This document shows positions 34,401-42,204 of a stretch of DNA of 64,000 bases, piece after piece; within the stretch, counting starts at the first letter, position 1; every line of letters starts with the position of its first letter. The stretch comes from an uncultured Sphingomonas sp. Its GTDB lineage: Bacteria > Pseudomonadota > Alphaproteobacteria > Sphingomonadales > Sphingomonadaceae. The stretch is from assembly GCF_934560975.1 (NCBI RefSeq), contig NZ_CAKTFO010000001.1, positions 1 through 64,000 on the forward strand, written 5' to 3'. The notes under the pieces were generated by a model. It had not been told where the DNA came from. It was given only the letters and a program-made list of their open reading frames with translations, and ran no database searches. Made by a program: the position numbers and the translations under genes.

Positions 34401-37400
34401 GGTTCCGCATCGGCTCGGCCGCCGGGGACTTCACCCTCACCTCGCGCCCGCGCCTCAGCGAGGAGCCGTGGACGGTGCATATGTCCGGCCGCATCGCCGC
34501 CGCCGACACCGCGCGGGTCGATCCGGTCGAAATCGGCGGAGTGGTCGAGCGGCGGGTGACGGCGGACACGCTCTACGCCCTCGCCGCCGATATGGGGCTG
34601 GATTACGGCCCGGCATTCCAGGCGGTATCGGGGATCGACGTCTTCGCCGGGCAGCGTGCATTGGTGTCGCTCGACCGGGCGACGCCGCTGGCGTCCGGCT
34701 TCCTGCTGCCGCCCAACAGCGTCGACGGTGCGCTCCAGGGTCTGCTCGCGCTGGCGGCGGACCGGCTGGGCAGCGACAATGGCGTGCTGCCGTGGCGCTT
34801 CGGCCGGGTGCGGCTGTACGGTGCCCGCGCGGTGCCGGTCACGGCGCGGCTGGCGGTGACGCGGGTCGGCCCGCGCTCGGTGCGCGCCGACGTGCAATTG
34901 CTCGACGGGGACGACATCGTCGTCGCGGAGATGGCGGAATGCTGGTTCGTGCGCGTGGCGCTCGGCCGCGCCGTGTCGGCCGAGGAGCATGTGTTCCACA
35001 CGCGCTGGATCGCCAGCGCCGATCCGGAAGCGGGCGCAGCGATCGCCTTGCCGTCCGCCACCGACCTTGCCGAAGTCGCGCCGGCCGAGGTCGCGCCGGC
35101 CGAGGCGCAATTGCTGGCGGAGGCCTTTGCCGCCGCCGCCGCGCTGGAAGCGGTGACGCCGCTGGCGGAGGCGGGCCTGCTCTCGTCCCAGGCGCTGGTG
35201 CGGCGCGGGGATTTGTCCGCCGCCGGTCGGCCGGTGTTCGATCGCATGATGCGCTGGCTGGCGGCGGACGGGCTGGCCGAGCAGCAAGGCGATGGCGACT
35301 GGCGCCTCACGGGTGAGGATCTGCCGCCGTCGGGCGTGGTCCTCCAGACCCTGTTCTTCGACGCGCCCGACGCGGTGGCGGAAACGTCGCTGCTGGCGCT
35401 CGCGGCCGAGGCGTTGCCCGCCACGCTGCGGGGTGTGCCCGCCCCGGCGCTGCCGGCCGCCTTGTGGGACCAGTTGCTCGAAACCTCGCCGTCCAGCCTG
35501 GCGGCAAGCGCGGCGTTGATCGCCGAGGTGCGGGCGCTTGCCCGTGGCCGGACGGACGGCGCGCCGCTGCGCATCCTGAATGTCGGGGCGCGGCGCGGCG
35601 CCTTCGCCGCCCGCTTGCTCCGCGCGCTGGCGGGGGAGCCGGGCATCGCCCTGGTCGCCGCAACCGACGCCGATACGCTGCCGGTGCTGGCCGACACGCT
35701 GGGCGACAGCGCGCGGGCCATTGCCTGGACGCCGGGCGACACCGCGCCGAATGCGCGGTTCGACCTGGTGGTCGGGCTCCATGCCGGCGCGGTCGGCGGG
35801 TGGGGCGTGCGCGAACTCGCCGCCTTGCGCGACCTGCTGGCGTCGGGCGGTGCTTTGCTGCTGGCCGAGCCGCGTCCCAGCCGCGTGTGGCAGATGCTGC
35901 GCGCCGACCTGGTGCTGGGCGACGATGCGCGCTGGCAGGGCAATCTGGAAGCAGCGGGCTGGATTCAGCCATTCGCGCACCCGGTCCAGAGCGGCGCATG
36001 GCCCGTGGCGCTGGTGCGGGCGGTGGCGCCGCAACGGCCCGTTTCCGCCAGGCACGCCGTTCGGATCGCCTTGCTCGACGACGATGCCGCAACGTCCGGC
36101 CTCCGCACGGCGATCGAGGCCGCTGGCGGGCAGGTGACGGACGAAGCGGACGCCGCACCGCACCTCGCGCTGCTGATCGACGACGCGCAGCCGCTCGACC
36201 GGGCGCTGGCGCGGATCGCCGCGCTCGCCGCCACCCCGGCGCGCGATGCGGCGCTGCCGGTCACCATCCTCGCTCGCGGAGTGGCCGAGGGCGATCCGCG
36301 CGCCGCCGCGATCCGGGGCGCGCGCCGGGTGCTGGCCAACGAAGCGGCGCAGCTCGCGACGCGGCTGGTGCTGGTCGATCCGGCGCTGCCCGCCGACGCA
36401 GCCGGTGCGCGCATGACCGCCGAGCTGGTCGGCGGCGATGCCGAGCAGGAGGTGGTGTGGTCCGCCAGCGGCCGCGTGGTGCCGCGCGTGCGGCGCGGGC
36501 TGCCCGCCCGTGCACAAAGCGAGGGCGCGATCCGGCTGGCGGTGGCGCGTCCGGGCCTGCTCGATTCGCTCGGCTGGACCCATGCCGACCGCGCCGCACC
36601 GGGCGAGGGCGAGCTGGCAATCCGGATCGAAGCCGCCGGCCTCAACTTCCGCGACGTGATGTGGGCGATGGGGCTGCTGCCGGACGAGGCGTTGCTCGAC
36701 GGTTTCGCCGGGCCGACCATGGGCCTGGAATGCGCCGGCACGGTCACGGCGGTCGGCCCGGGCGTGGACGGCTTCGCGATCGGCGACCGGGTGATGGCGT
36801 TCGCGCCGGCCTCGCTCTCGACCGAAACGGTGACCAAGGCCCATGCCGTGATGCGGATGCCCGCCGACATGGGCTTCGCCGCCGCCGCGACCATCCCGGT
36901 CGCCTTCCTCACCACCGTCTATGCGCTGGGCCATCTTGCCCGGATCGAGGCGGGGGAGACGGTGTTGATCCATGGCGGCGCGGGCGGCGTCGGCCTGGCC
37001 GCGATCCAATATGCCCGCCATCGCGGCGCGCGCGTGTTCGCCACCGCCGGCTCGCCCACCAAGCGCGCCTTGCTGCGCACCCTGGGCGTGGAGGCGGTGC
37101 TGGACAGCCGCAGCCTGACCTTCGCGGACGAGGTGATGCGCCTGACCGACAATGCCGGCGTGGACGTGGTGCTGAACTCGCTGTCTGGCGAGGCGATGCG
37201 CCGCTCGCTGGCGATCCTGAAGCCGTTCGGCCGCTTCCTGGAACTCGGCAAGCGCGACTTCTATGAAAACAGCGCCATCGGCCTGCGTCCGTTCCGCCAC
37301 AACGTCACCTATTACGGGATCGATGCCGACCAGCTGCCGCTCAAGCGGCCCGCGCTCGCCGCCGCCCTGTTCGACGAGATTGCCGGCCTGTTCGCGGATG

Positions 37401-38758
37401 GGGCGCTCCGCCCGCTGCCGCATCGCCTGTTCGACTATGCCGATGTGGAGGATGCGTTCCGGCTGATGCAGGGGTCCGGCCATATCGGCAAGATCGTGCT
37501 GACCCCCGGCGCGGTGCCGCCGGTTGCGGCAGCCCCCGCGCCCGCCTTCGCGCTGCGCGGCGACCATGTCCATCTGGTCACCGGCGGGCTCGACGGCTTC
37601 GGCAAGGAGGCCGCTTATTGGCTGGTCCGTAACGGCGCCCGCCGTCTGGCCCTGCTCAGCCGGCGCGGGGCCGCCACGCCCGGCAGCGACGCCTTGCTCG
37701 CCGCCTTCGCCGGTGAAGGCGTGGACGCGCGCGCTTATGCGGTGGACGTGTCGAACGGGGCCGCGCTGACCCGGGTGCTGGCGACGATCCGGGCCGAACA
37801 GGGCCCGATCGGCGGCGTGGTCCATGCCGCCGTGGCGATGGACGACGCCCTGCTCGGCCAGCTGGACCAGGGCCGCTTCGCCCGCGCGCTCGCGCCCAAG
37901 CTGGGTGGCGCGGACCTGCTCGATCGGCTGACGCGCGACGATGCGGTCGACCTGTTCCTGCTCTTCTCCTCCGTCACCACCGCTTTCGGCAATCCGGGTC
38001 AGGGCAATTACGTCGCTGCCAATAGTGCGATCGAGGCGGTGGCGGAGCGGCGTCGCGCTGCCGGCCTGCCCGCTTTGGCGGTGCAATGGGGCCCGATCGG
38101 AGACGCCGGCTATCTGGCGCGCGAAACGCAGGTCAGCGCGATGCTGTCGCGCCAGCTCGGCTCCGCGCACATGAGCGCGGCGGAGGCGCTGGACACGCTG
38201 CCGGCTTTGCTCGCCTCCGGGCAGCCGACCTTGGGCATGGCGACGATCCGCTGGGGCGCGCTGAAGGGCAGCCTGCCCTTGCTCGATGCGCCGCAATTCG
38301 CGGACATGGACGCGGGTGCAAGCGAGGCCGCCGCCGAGGTCGATCTTGCCGCGATGCTGGCCGAATGTTCGGCGGAGGAGGCGCTGGCCCGCGTCACCTC
38401 CATGCTGGTGGAGGAGGTGGCGCGGATCATGAAGCTCGCGCCCGAACGGATCGAGCCGCAGCGCCCGCTGGCCGAGTTCGGGATGGACAGCCTGATGGCG
38501 GTGGAGTTGCGCCTGGCGGTGGAGCAGCGTTTCGGCGTCAGCATCCCGCTGCTGGCCTTGTCCGAAGGGGCGACCCTCGGCGCGATGGCGGGGCGGATCG
38601 TGCGTGGCCTGGCCGCACCGCAAGCGGAGCCGGCCGACGATCAGGCGCGCCTGGCCGAACGCCTCACCAAGCTGGAAGGCGGTCCGGCCGGTCCGGCCGA
38701 CGGGGCGGAGGCGCCGTCCGAGCCCAGCTATGCGGCGGCGGGGGCGAATGCGCCTTAA
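31433..38758 (+). CDS. Type I highly reducing polyketide synthase, KS-AT-DH-(MT)-ER-KR-ACP (RkpA-like)
   Basis: 2,441 residues. Domain order and active sites: ketosynthase with C189 in DTACSSS, H324 and H362; acyltransferase with GHSVGE (S634) and YAFHS, which suggests malonyl-CoA; dehydratase with H937 (HxxxGxxxxP) and D1098 (DGALQ); a methyltransferase-like region near 1380-1460 whose SAM loop (NVGARRGAF) is degenerate; enoylreductase with HGGAGGVGLAAIQYA near 1847; ketoreductase starting about 2046; and ACP with GMDSL (S2353). There is no thioesterase. One module with a full reductive set suggests iterative synthesis of a saturated chain. The start is TTG at 31433, with GGAG 7 bases upstream; a GTG at 31316 would add 39 residues. 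The oxoamine synthase gene follows 31 bp later. Size and setting recall S. meliloti RkpA. Confidence 0.88.
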   Translation: MNRSRYDFDLTGVGDAGNEPIAIVGASCRLPGAPDVESFWQLLLSGTDAVSEIPDDRWNKAQLFHPEKGQKGKAYTFAAGALGDVSRFDPAFFGISPREATQMDPQQRLLLELAYEAMEDAGIDVARLAGEPVGVFVGGSSWDYSNLNVGDPSAMDAYSMIGVTLCSMANRISYVFDLHGPSFTVDTACSSSLVALHQACEAIRGGQVSMGLVGGVSLLLAPQSYIGFCAASMLSPTGRCHAFDARADGYVRAEGGGVVILKPLGSALAAGDQIRAVIRGTGVNSDGRTTGLSLPNREAQAALLDQVYGRFGLDPARLGYVEAHGTGTPAGDPIEAGALGEKLGRRRSEPLTIGSVKTNIGHLEAGSGMAGLIKAMLVAERGTIPPSLHNETPNPNIPFEDLNLRLAREATPLRQDGQPRLIGINSFGFGGTNAHAVLETPDPHAFAASPAGEAEALPPFLLSARSDAALHALARSWADRLVDTAEADLPALVRGLALKRSQHMRRLVIPATTRAELIDALTAFAEGKSSGLVQANSAVAGGVGFIFSGNGSQWVGMATDALAQSAAFREALDEVDAALRPWLGWSVAQALADQDAARLRNTDVAQPLLFAIQVALVKALGEHGLHPDACMGHSVGEVAAAYASGALDLASAARVIAARSRRQQQQHGVGAMAVLGMDAAEVAAALSIPPLNGAGVEVAAHNSAGGTTVAGPVAAIDLLEAQAQARGWRFTRLDLDYAFHSAAMDPIAESLSTDLAGLDTGATAISFYSTVSGGVLDGRALDADYWWRNVRAPVLFAQAARAMVADGIRLFVEVGPHAVLQAYLTDALRREDREGRVLPSLGRRPVRHDPVAAIAARAHAAGADIRAASAFVGPVAAGGLPAYPWQRESYWVPRTEEATDLFVLADEHPLLGTRVGEAPVEWRKHLGLALEPWIADHAVGGGAVVPAAALIDMALAAARARHPDAASVDLLDVEIGRALVLEAQTMREVRFRIGSAAGDFTLTSRPRLSEEPWTVHMSGRIAAADTARVDPVEIGGVVERRVTADTLYALAADMGLDYGPAFQAVSGIDVFAGQRALVSLDRATPLASGFLLPPNSVDGALQGLLALAADRLGSDNGVLPWRFGRVRLYGARAVPVTARLAVTRVGPRSVRADVQLLDGDDIVVAEMAECWFVRVALGRAVSAEEHVFHTRWIASADPEAGAAIALPSATDLAEVAPAEVAPAEAQLLAEAFAAAAALEAVTPLAEAGLLSSQALVRRGDLSAAGRPVFDRMMRWLAADGLAEQQGDGDWRLTGEDLPPSGVVLQTLFFDAPDAVAETSLLALAAEALPATLRGVPAPALPAALWDQLLETSPSSLAASAALIAEVRALARGRTDGAPLRILNVGARRGAFAARLLRALAGEPGIALVAATDADTLPVLADTLGDSARAIAWTPGDTAPNARFDLVVGLHAGAVGGWGVRELAALRDLLASGGALLLAEPRPSRVWQMLRADLVLGDDARWQGNLEAAGWIQPFAHPVQSGAWPVALVRAVAPQRPVSARHAVRIALLDDDAATSGLRTAIEAAGGQVTDEADAAPHLALLIDDAQPLDRALARIAALAATPARDAALPVTILARGVAEGDPRAAAIRGARRVLANEAAQLATRLVLVDPALPADAAGARMTAELVGGDAEQEVVWSASGRVVPRVRRGLPARAQSEGAIRLAVARPGLLDSLGWTHADRAAPGEGELAIRIEAAGLNFRDVMWAMGLLPDEALLDGFAGPTMGLECAGTVTAVGPGVDGFAIGDRVMAFAPASLSTETVTKAHAVMRMPADMGFAAAATIPVAFLTTVYALGHLARIEAGETVLIHGGAGGVGLAAIQYARHRGARVFATAGSPTKRALLRTLGVEAVLDSRSLTFADEVMRLTDNAGVDVVLNSLSGEAMRRSLAILKPFGRFLELGKRDFYENSAIGLRPFRHNVTYYGIDADQLPLKRPALAAALFDEIAGLFADGALRPLPHRLFDYADVEDAFRLMQGSGHIGKIVLTPGAVPPVAAAPAPAFALRGDHVHLVTGGLDGFGKEAAYWLVRNGARRLALLSRRGAATPGSDALLAAFAGEGVDARAYAVDVSNGAALTRVLATIRAEQGPIGGVVHAAVAMDDALLGQLDQGRFARALAPKLGGADLLDRLTRDDAVDLFLLFSSVTTAFGNPGQGNYVAANSAIEAVAERRRAAGLPALAVQWGPIGDAGYLARETQVSAMLSRQLGSAHMSAAEALDTLPALLASGQPTLGMATIRWGALKGSLPLLDAPQFADMDAGASEAAAEVDLAAMLAECSAEEALARVTSMLVEEVARIMKLAPERIEPQRPLAEFGMDSLMAVELRLAVEQRFGVSIPLLALSEGATLGAMAGRIVRGLAAPQAEPADDQARLAERLTKLEGGPAGPADGAEAPSEPSYAAAGANAP

Positions 38759-38789
38759 TTGCGCCCCGGCGGTTTGGCACAGCTGATCC

Positions 38790-40145
38790 ATGAGCAAGGA
38801 TTTCGGACTTTCGGGCGACGCCAAGGCGAAGCTGCTGGCCCGCGTGGGCGTTCGCGCGCCGCTCGTGGCGGAGCCTGAGCCGGAGGTGGCGCGCCCCCGC
38901 CTGCCGCTCGGCCGGCCGGAAGTGGCCGCCGACCTGTCCATGATGGCACGCGCCGGCGCGGCTTTGGGCATCCGCGATCCCTTCTTCCGCCCGCATGAAG
39001 GGGTGGCGGGCGCGACCACGGTGATCGACGGGCGCAGCTACGACAATTTCGTGTCCTATAATTATCTCGGCCTCAACGGCGACGTCCGCGTCAACGAGGC
39101 GGCGAAGGACGCGGTCGATCGCTACGGCACGTCGGTGTCGGCCAGCCGGATCGTGTCGGGCGAACGGCCGATCCACCGCGCGCTGGAACAGGCGCTGGCC
39201 GACCTGTACCGGACCGAGGACGCGCTGACCCTGGTGTCGGGCCACGCCACCAACGTCACGGTGATCGGGCATCTGGTCGGGCGCGACGACCTGATCCTGC
39301 ATGATTCGCTCAGCCACAACAGCATCGTGCAGGGCGCGCTCGCCAGCGGGGCGCAGCGTCTGTCGTTCCCGCACAACGATTTCGACGAACTCGACCGCAT
39401 GCTGTCGGCCCGCCGGGCGCAGGTGGAGCGCGCGCTGATCGTGGTCGAGGGCCATTACAGCATGGACGGCGACATTCCCGATCTCGCCCGGCTGGTGGCG
39501 GTGGCCAAGCGCCATCGCGCCCACCTGATGGTGGACGAGGCGCATTCGCTGGGCGTGCTGGGGCCGCGCGGACACGGCATCTTCGAGCATGCGGGCGTCG
39601 ATCCGGCGCATGTCGATATCTGGATGGGCACGCTCAGCAAGACCCTGTCCGGCTGCGGCGGCTATATCGCGGCATCGGCCGAGCTGATCGATTACCTCCG
39701 CAAGTCCGCGCCCGGCTTCGTCTATTCGGTCGGCCTGCCGCCGCCGGTCGCGGCTGCCGCGCTCGCCTGCCTGGAAATCATGCGGGACGAGCCGGAGCGG
39801 GTCGCGCAAGTGCAGGCCAATGGCGCGCATTTCCTGAAAGCGTGCAAGGCGGCCGGGCTCGACACCGGCCCGTCCATCGGCGCGGCGATCGTGCCGGTGA
39901 TGACGGGCAGCTCGATCGTCGCGGCGCGCGCGGCCGACCGCCTATTCGACCTCGGCATCAACGTGCAGCCGATCATCTACCCCGCCGTGCCCGAGCAGGC
40001 GGCGCGGCTGCGCTTCTTCATCTCCTCGCTCCACCGGCCCGAGCAGCTGGACCGGGTCGCGACGACGCTGGCCGACGTGCTGGCCGATGTGGCCAAGCAG
40101 CGGGTGGACCTGGCGGAACTGGCCGGCAGGATCGCGGCGGCCTGA
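38790..40145 (+). CDS. PLP-dependent alpha-oxoamine synthase (RkpG-like)
   Basis: 451 residues, about 50 longer than BioF because of an N-terminal extension. The family condenses an acyl thioester with an amino acid with loss of CO2 (BioF, KBL, ALAS and serine palmitoyltransferase). Motifs: YNYLGLNGD, the GTSVSASRIVSGER region, HDSLSHNSIVQGA, VDEAHSLGVLGP and the PLP lysine K284 in GTLSKTLSGCGGY. It follows the PKS directly in an operon without a thioesterase, so the natural acyl donor is probably the PKS-bound chain. The amino acid (Ser, Gly or Ala) cannot be read from the sequence. A 2-amino-3-ketone product could be reduced by the SDR at 29057-29836. Confidence 0.85.
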   Translation: MSKDFGLSGDAKAKLLARVGVRAPLVAEPEPEVARPRLPLGRPEVAADLSMMARAGAALGIRDPFFRPHEGVAGATTVIDGRSYDNFVSYNYLGLNGDVRVNEAAKDAVDRYGTSVSASRIVSGERPIHRALEQALADLYRTEDALTLVSGHATNVTVIGHLVGRDDLILHDSLSHNSIVQGALASGAQRLSFPHNDFDELDRMLSARRAQVERALIVVEGHYSMDGDIPDLARLVAVAKRHRAHLMVDEAHSLGVLGPRGHGIFEHAGVDPAHVDIWMGTLSKTLSGCGGYIAASAELIDYLRKSAPGFVYSVGLPPPVAAAALACLEIMRDEPERVAQVQANGAHFLKACKAAGLDTGPSIGAAIVPVMTGSSIVAARAADRLFDLGINVQPIIYPAVPEQAARLRFFISSLHRPEQLDRVATTLADVLADVAKQRVDLAELAGRIAAA

Positions 40146-40149
40146 TCGC

Positions 40150-41355
40150 ATGGGCGCGGACGTCGCCGCAGAGGTCGTGCTGGACCTGTCGCGCTTGCTG
40201 TCGCGGGTGCTCCATCCCACCCCGACCGGGGTCGATCGGGTGGAGATGGCCTATGCGCGCGGCCTGCTGGAGACCATTCCCGATCGGCTGTGCTTTGCCG
40301 CCGTCCATCCCAGCGGCCTTTACGGCCGGCTGCCGCGGGGCGAGGTGCTGCGTTTCCTGGATGAAACCGAGCATCGCTGGCAGGCGCATGGGCGCAGCAT
40401 CGCGCGTTCGATGCGGCCCTTCGCGGCCCGGACCTTGCTCCGCCTCCTGCCCCGCCCGGTGCGGCGGAAGGACATGCCGCGCCTCTATGTCCAGGCGTCG
40501 CCCAACAATCTGATCAAGCCCGATCTGGTCCGCGCCATCCTCCGCCGGGAGCAGGCGCGGTTCGTCTGCCTGGTGCATGACCTGATCCCCATCCAATATC
40601 CGGAATAGGCCCGGCCGGGCGGGGCGGCGCTGCACCTCCGGCGGATGGACACGGTGGTGCGGCTGGCGGACGGCATCCTCGCCAACAGCGAAGCGACCAT
40701 GGCGGCGCTGCGCCCCTATCTGGCGCGATCGGGCCGAGACCCGCAGCTGCGCGTGGCCCATCTCGGCACGGAGGACATGGCACCCCGCCCGGCGCGGGTG
40801 GACGAGCGGCCCTATTTCGTCTGCGTCGGCACGATCGAGCCGCGCAAGAATCACCTGCTGCTGCTCCACCTCTGGCGGGCCCTGTCGGAGGAGCGCGGCG
40901 CGGCCGCCATCCCCAGGCTGATCCTGATCGGCCGGCGCGGGTGGGAGAATGAGCAGGTGGTGGACATGCTGGAACGCTGTCCGGCGCTGAAGGACTGCGT
41001 GGAGGAACGGTCCGGCCTGCCCGATACGGAGGTGCAGGCGCTGGTGGCGGGTGCGCGCGCGCTGCTGCTGCCCTCCTTTGCCGAGGGCTATGGCATGCCG
41101 GTGACGGAGGCCCTGATGCTGCGCGTGCCGGTGGTGTGCAGCGACCTGCCCGCCCTGCGCGAGGCGGGGGGTGCGGTTCCGACATTCCTCGATCCGCTCG
41201 ACGGGCCCGCGTGGCGCGCGGCGGTGGACGACCTGACCGCCGCCGATTCCGCCATCGCGGCGGGGCAGCGCGCGCGTCTTGCCGGCTGGACGCCATTCCG
41301 ATGGGACCAGCATATCGCCATCCTGCTCGATTTGTTGCATAGCCTCGCCGCATGA
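40150..41355 (+). pseudogene. Family 4 glycosyltransferase interrupted by an in-frame amber stop
   Basis: The frame starting at ATG 40150 runs for 152 codons to TAG at 40606-40608 and continues open in the same frame to 41355. The two halves join to a complete GT4-type enzyme of about 401 residues: HDLIPIQYPE before the stop, ARPGGAALHLRRMD after it, then GTIEPRKNHLLLLHLW and SFAEGYGMPVTEAL. Related proteins have tyrosine at the stop position (PEYARPG), so a single change TAC/TAT to TAG explains it. Restart at ATG 40645 would give only the C-terminal half and has a poor ribosome-binding site. A sequencing error is possible. The stop codon of the whole frame overlaps kpsM. Confidence 0.8.
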
Positions 41356-42164
41356 GTTCTCGTCCTCTTCCGGCCCGGCGGGGTTCCTTCTGGACCGCGC
41401 TGGGCGTGCAGGCGCGCGTGATCGGCGCGATCATGATGCGCGAGCTGCACACGCGCTACGGCCGCGAAAACGTGGGCTATCTGTGGATGATGGGCGAGCC
41501 GATGCTGCTCGCCACCGTGATCGGCCTGCTCCACGTCAATGCCGGCCACGTCGCCTATCTCGGCGATATCCAGCCATTGCCCTTTTCAGTGCTCGGCTAC
41601 ACCGCTTTCATCCTCTTCCGGGGCATCGTGAATCGCTCGGCGGGCAGTCTGGAGGCGAACGCCCCCTTGCTGTACCACCGGCAGGTGACGGTGTTCGACC
41701 TGACGCTGGCGCGCGCCCTGTTGGAATTTGCGGGTGTGTTTCTGACGTTCGTGATGCTGATGACGCTGCTGATCTGCCTGGGATTCGCGCAGGCTCCGGT
41801 CCGGCCCCTGGTGGTGTTCGCCGGTTGGGCGCTGATCTTCTGGTATTCGCTCGGCCACTCGCTGCTGATCACCGCGCTGACATATGAAAACAGGACGGCG
41901 GATCGCCTGATCCATCCATATTCCTACTTCATGGTGGGGCTGTCCGGATCCTTCTTCCAGATCGGCTGGCTCCCGCCCGCCGCGCGCGAGATCCTGGGCT
42001 ACATCCCGCTGACCAGCATGTTCGAACTGTTGCGATATGGCTGGTTCCGCGGCACCGACCTTGATTATTTCTATGGCGGATATGCCGTGGCGGCATGTGC
42101 CCTGCTCACCTGGGCGGGGCTGATCATGGTGTCCCGCGTCCACCACAAGATCCATCTTTCCTGA
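41352..42164 (+). CDS. kpsM: Capsule export ABC transporter permease KpsM
   Basis: 270 residues, ABC-2 type permease of the capsule exporter, inner membrane. The N-terminal cytoplasmic part reads RVIGAIMMRELHTRYGRENVGYLW, the hallmark of KpsM/polysaccharide-exporter permeases (REL.TRYGR...GYLW). About six membrane helices follow. It begins inside the stop of the broken GT4 gene (ATGA) and is followed by kpsE. The ATPase partner KpsT is not in this window; no Walker A/ABC-signature gene is visible. Confidence 0.88.
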   Translation: MSSRPLPARRGSFWTALGVQARVIGAIMMRELHTRYGRENVGYLWMMGEPMLLATVIGLLHVNAGHVAYLGDIQPLPFSVLGYTAFILFRGIVNRSAGSLEANAPLLYHRQVTVFDLTLARALLEFAGVFLTFVMLMTLLICLGFAQAPVRPLVVFAGWALIFWYSLGHSLLITALTYENRTADRLIHPYSYFMVGLSGSFFQIGWLPPAAREILGYIPLTSMFELLRYGWFRGTDLDYFYGGYAVAACALLTWAGLIMVSRVHHKIHLS

Positions 42165-42204
42165 TATTTCCGGCACTCCGGACGATCGTTGATAAGGCAG
42201 TTTC

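Noticed and set aside
31544..39019. A 2,491-codon open frame antisense to the PKS gene
   Set aside because: It mirrors the PKS codon pattern in high-GC DNA, gives an Arg/His/Gln-rich translation with no domain, and the PKS on the plus strand has complete active sites.
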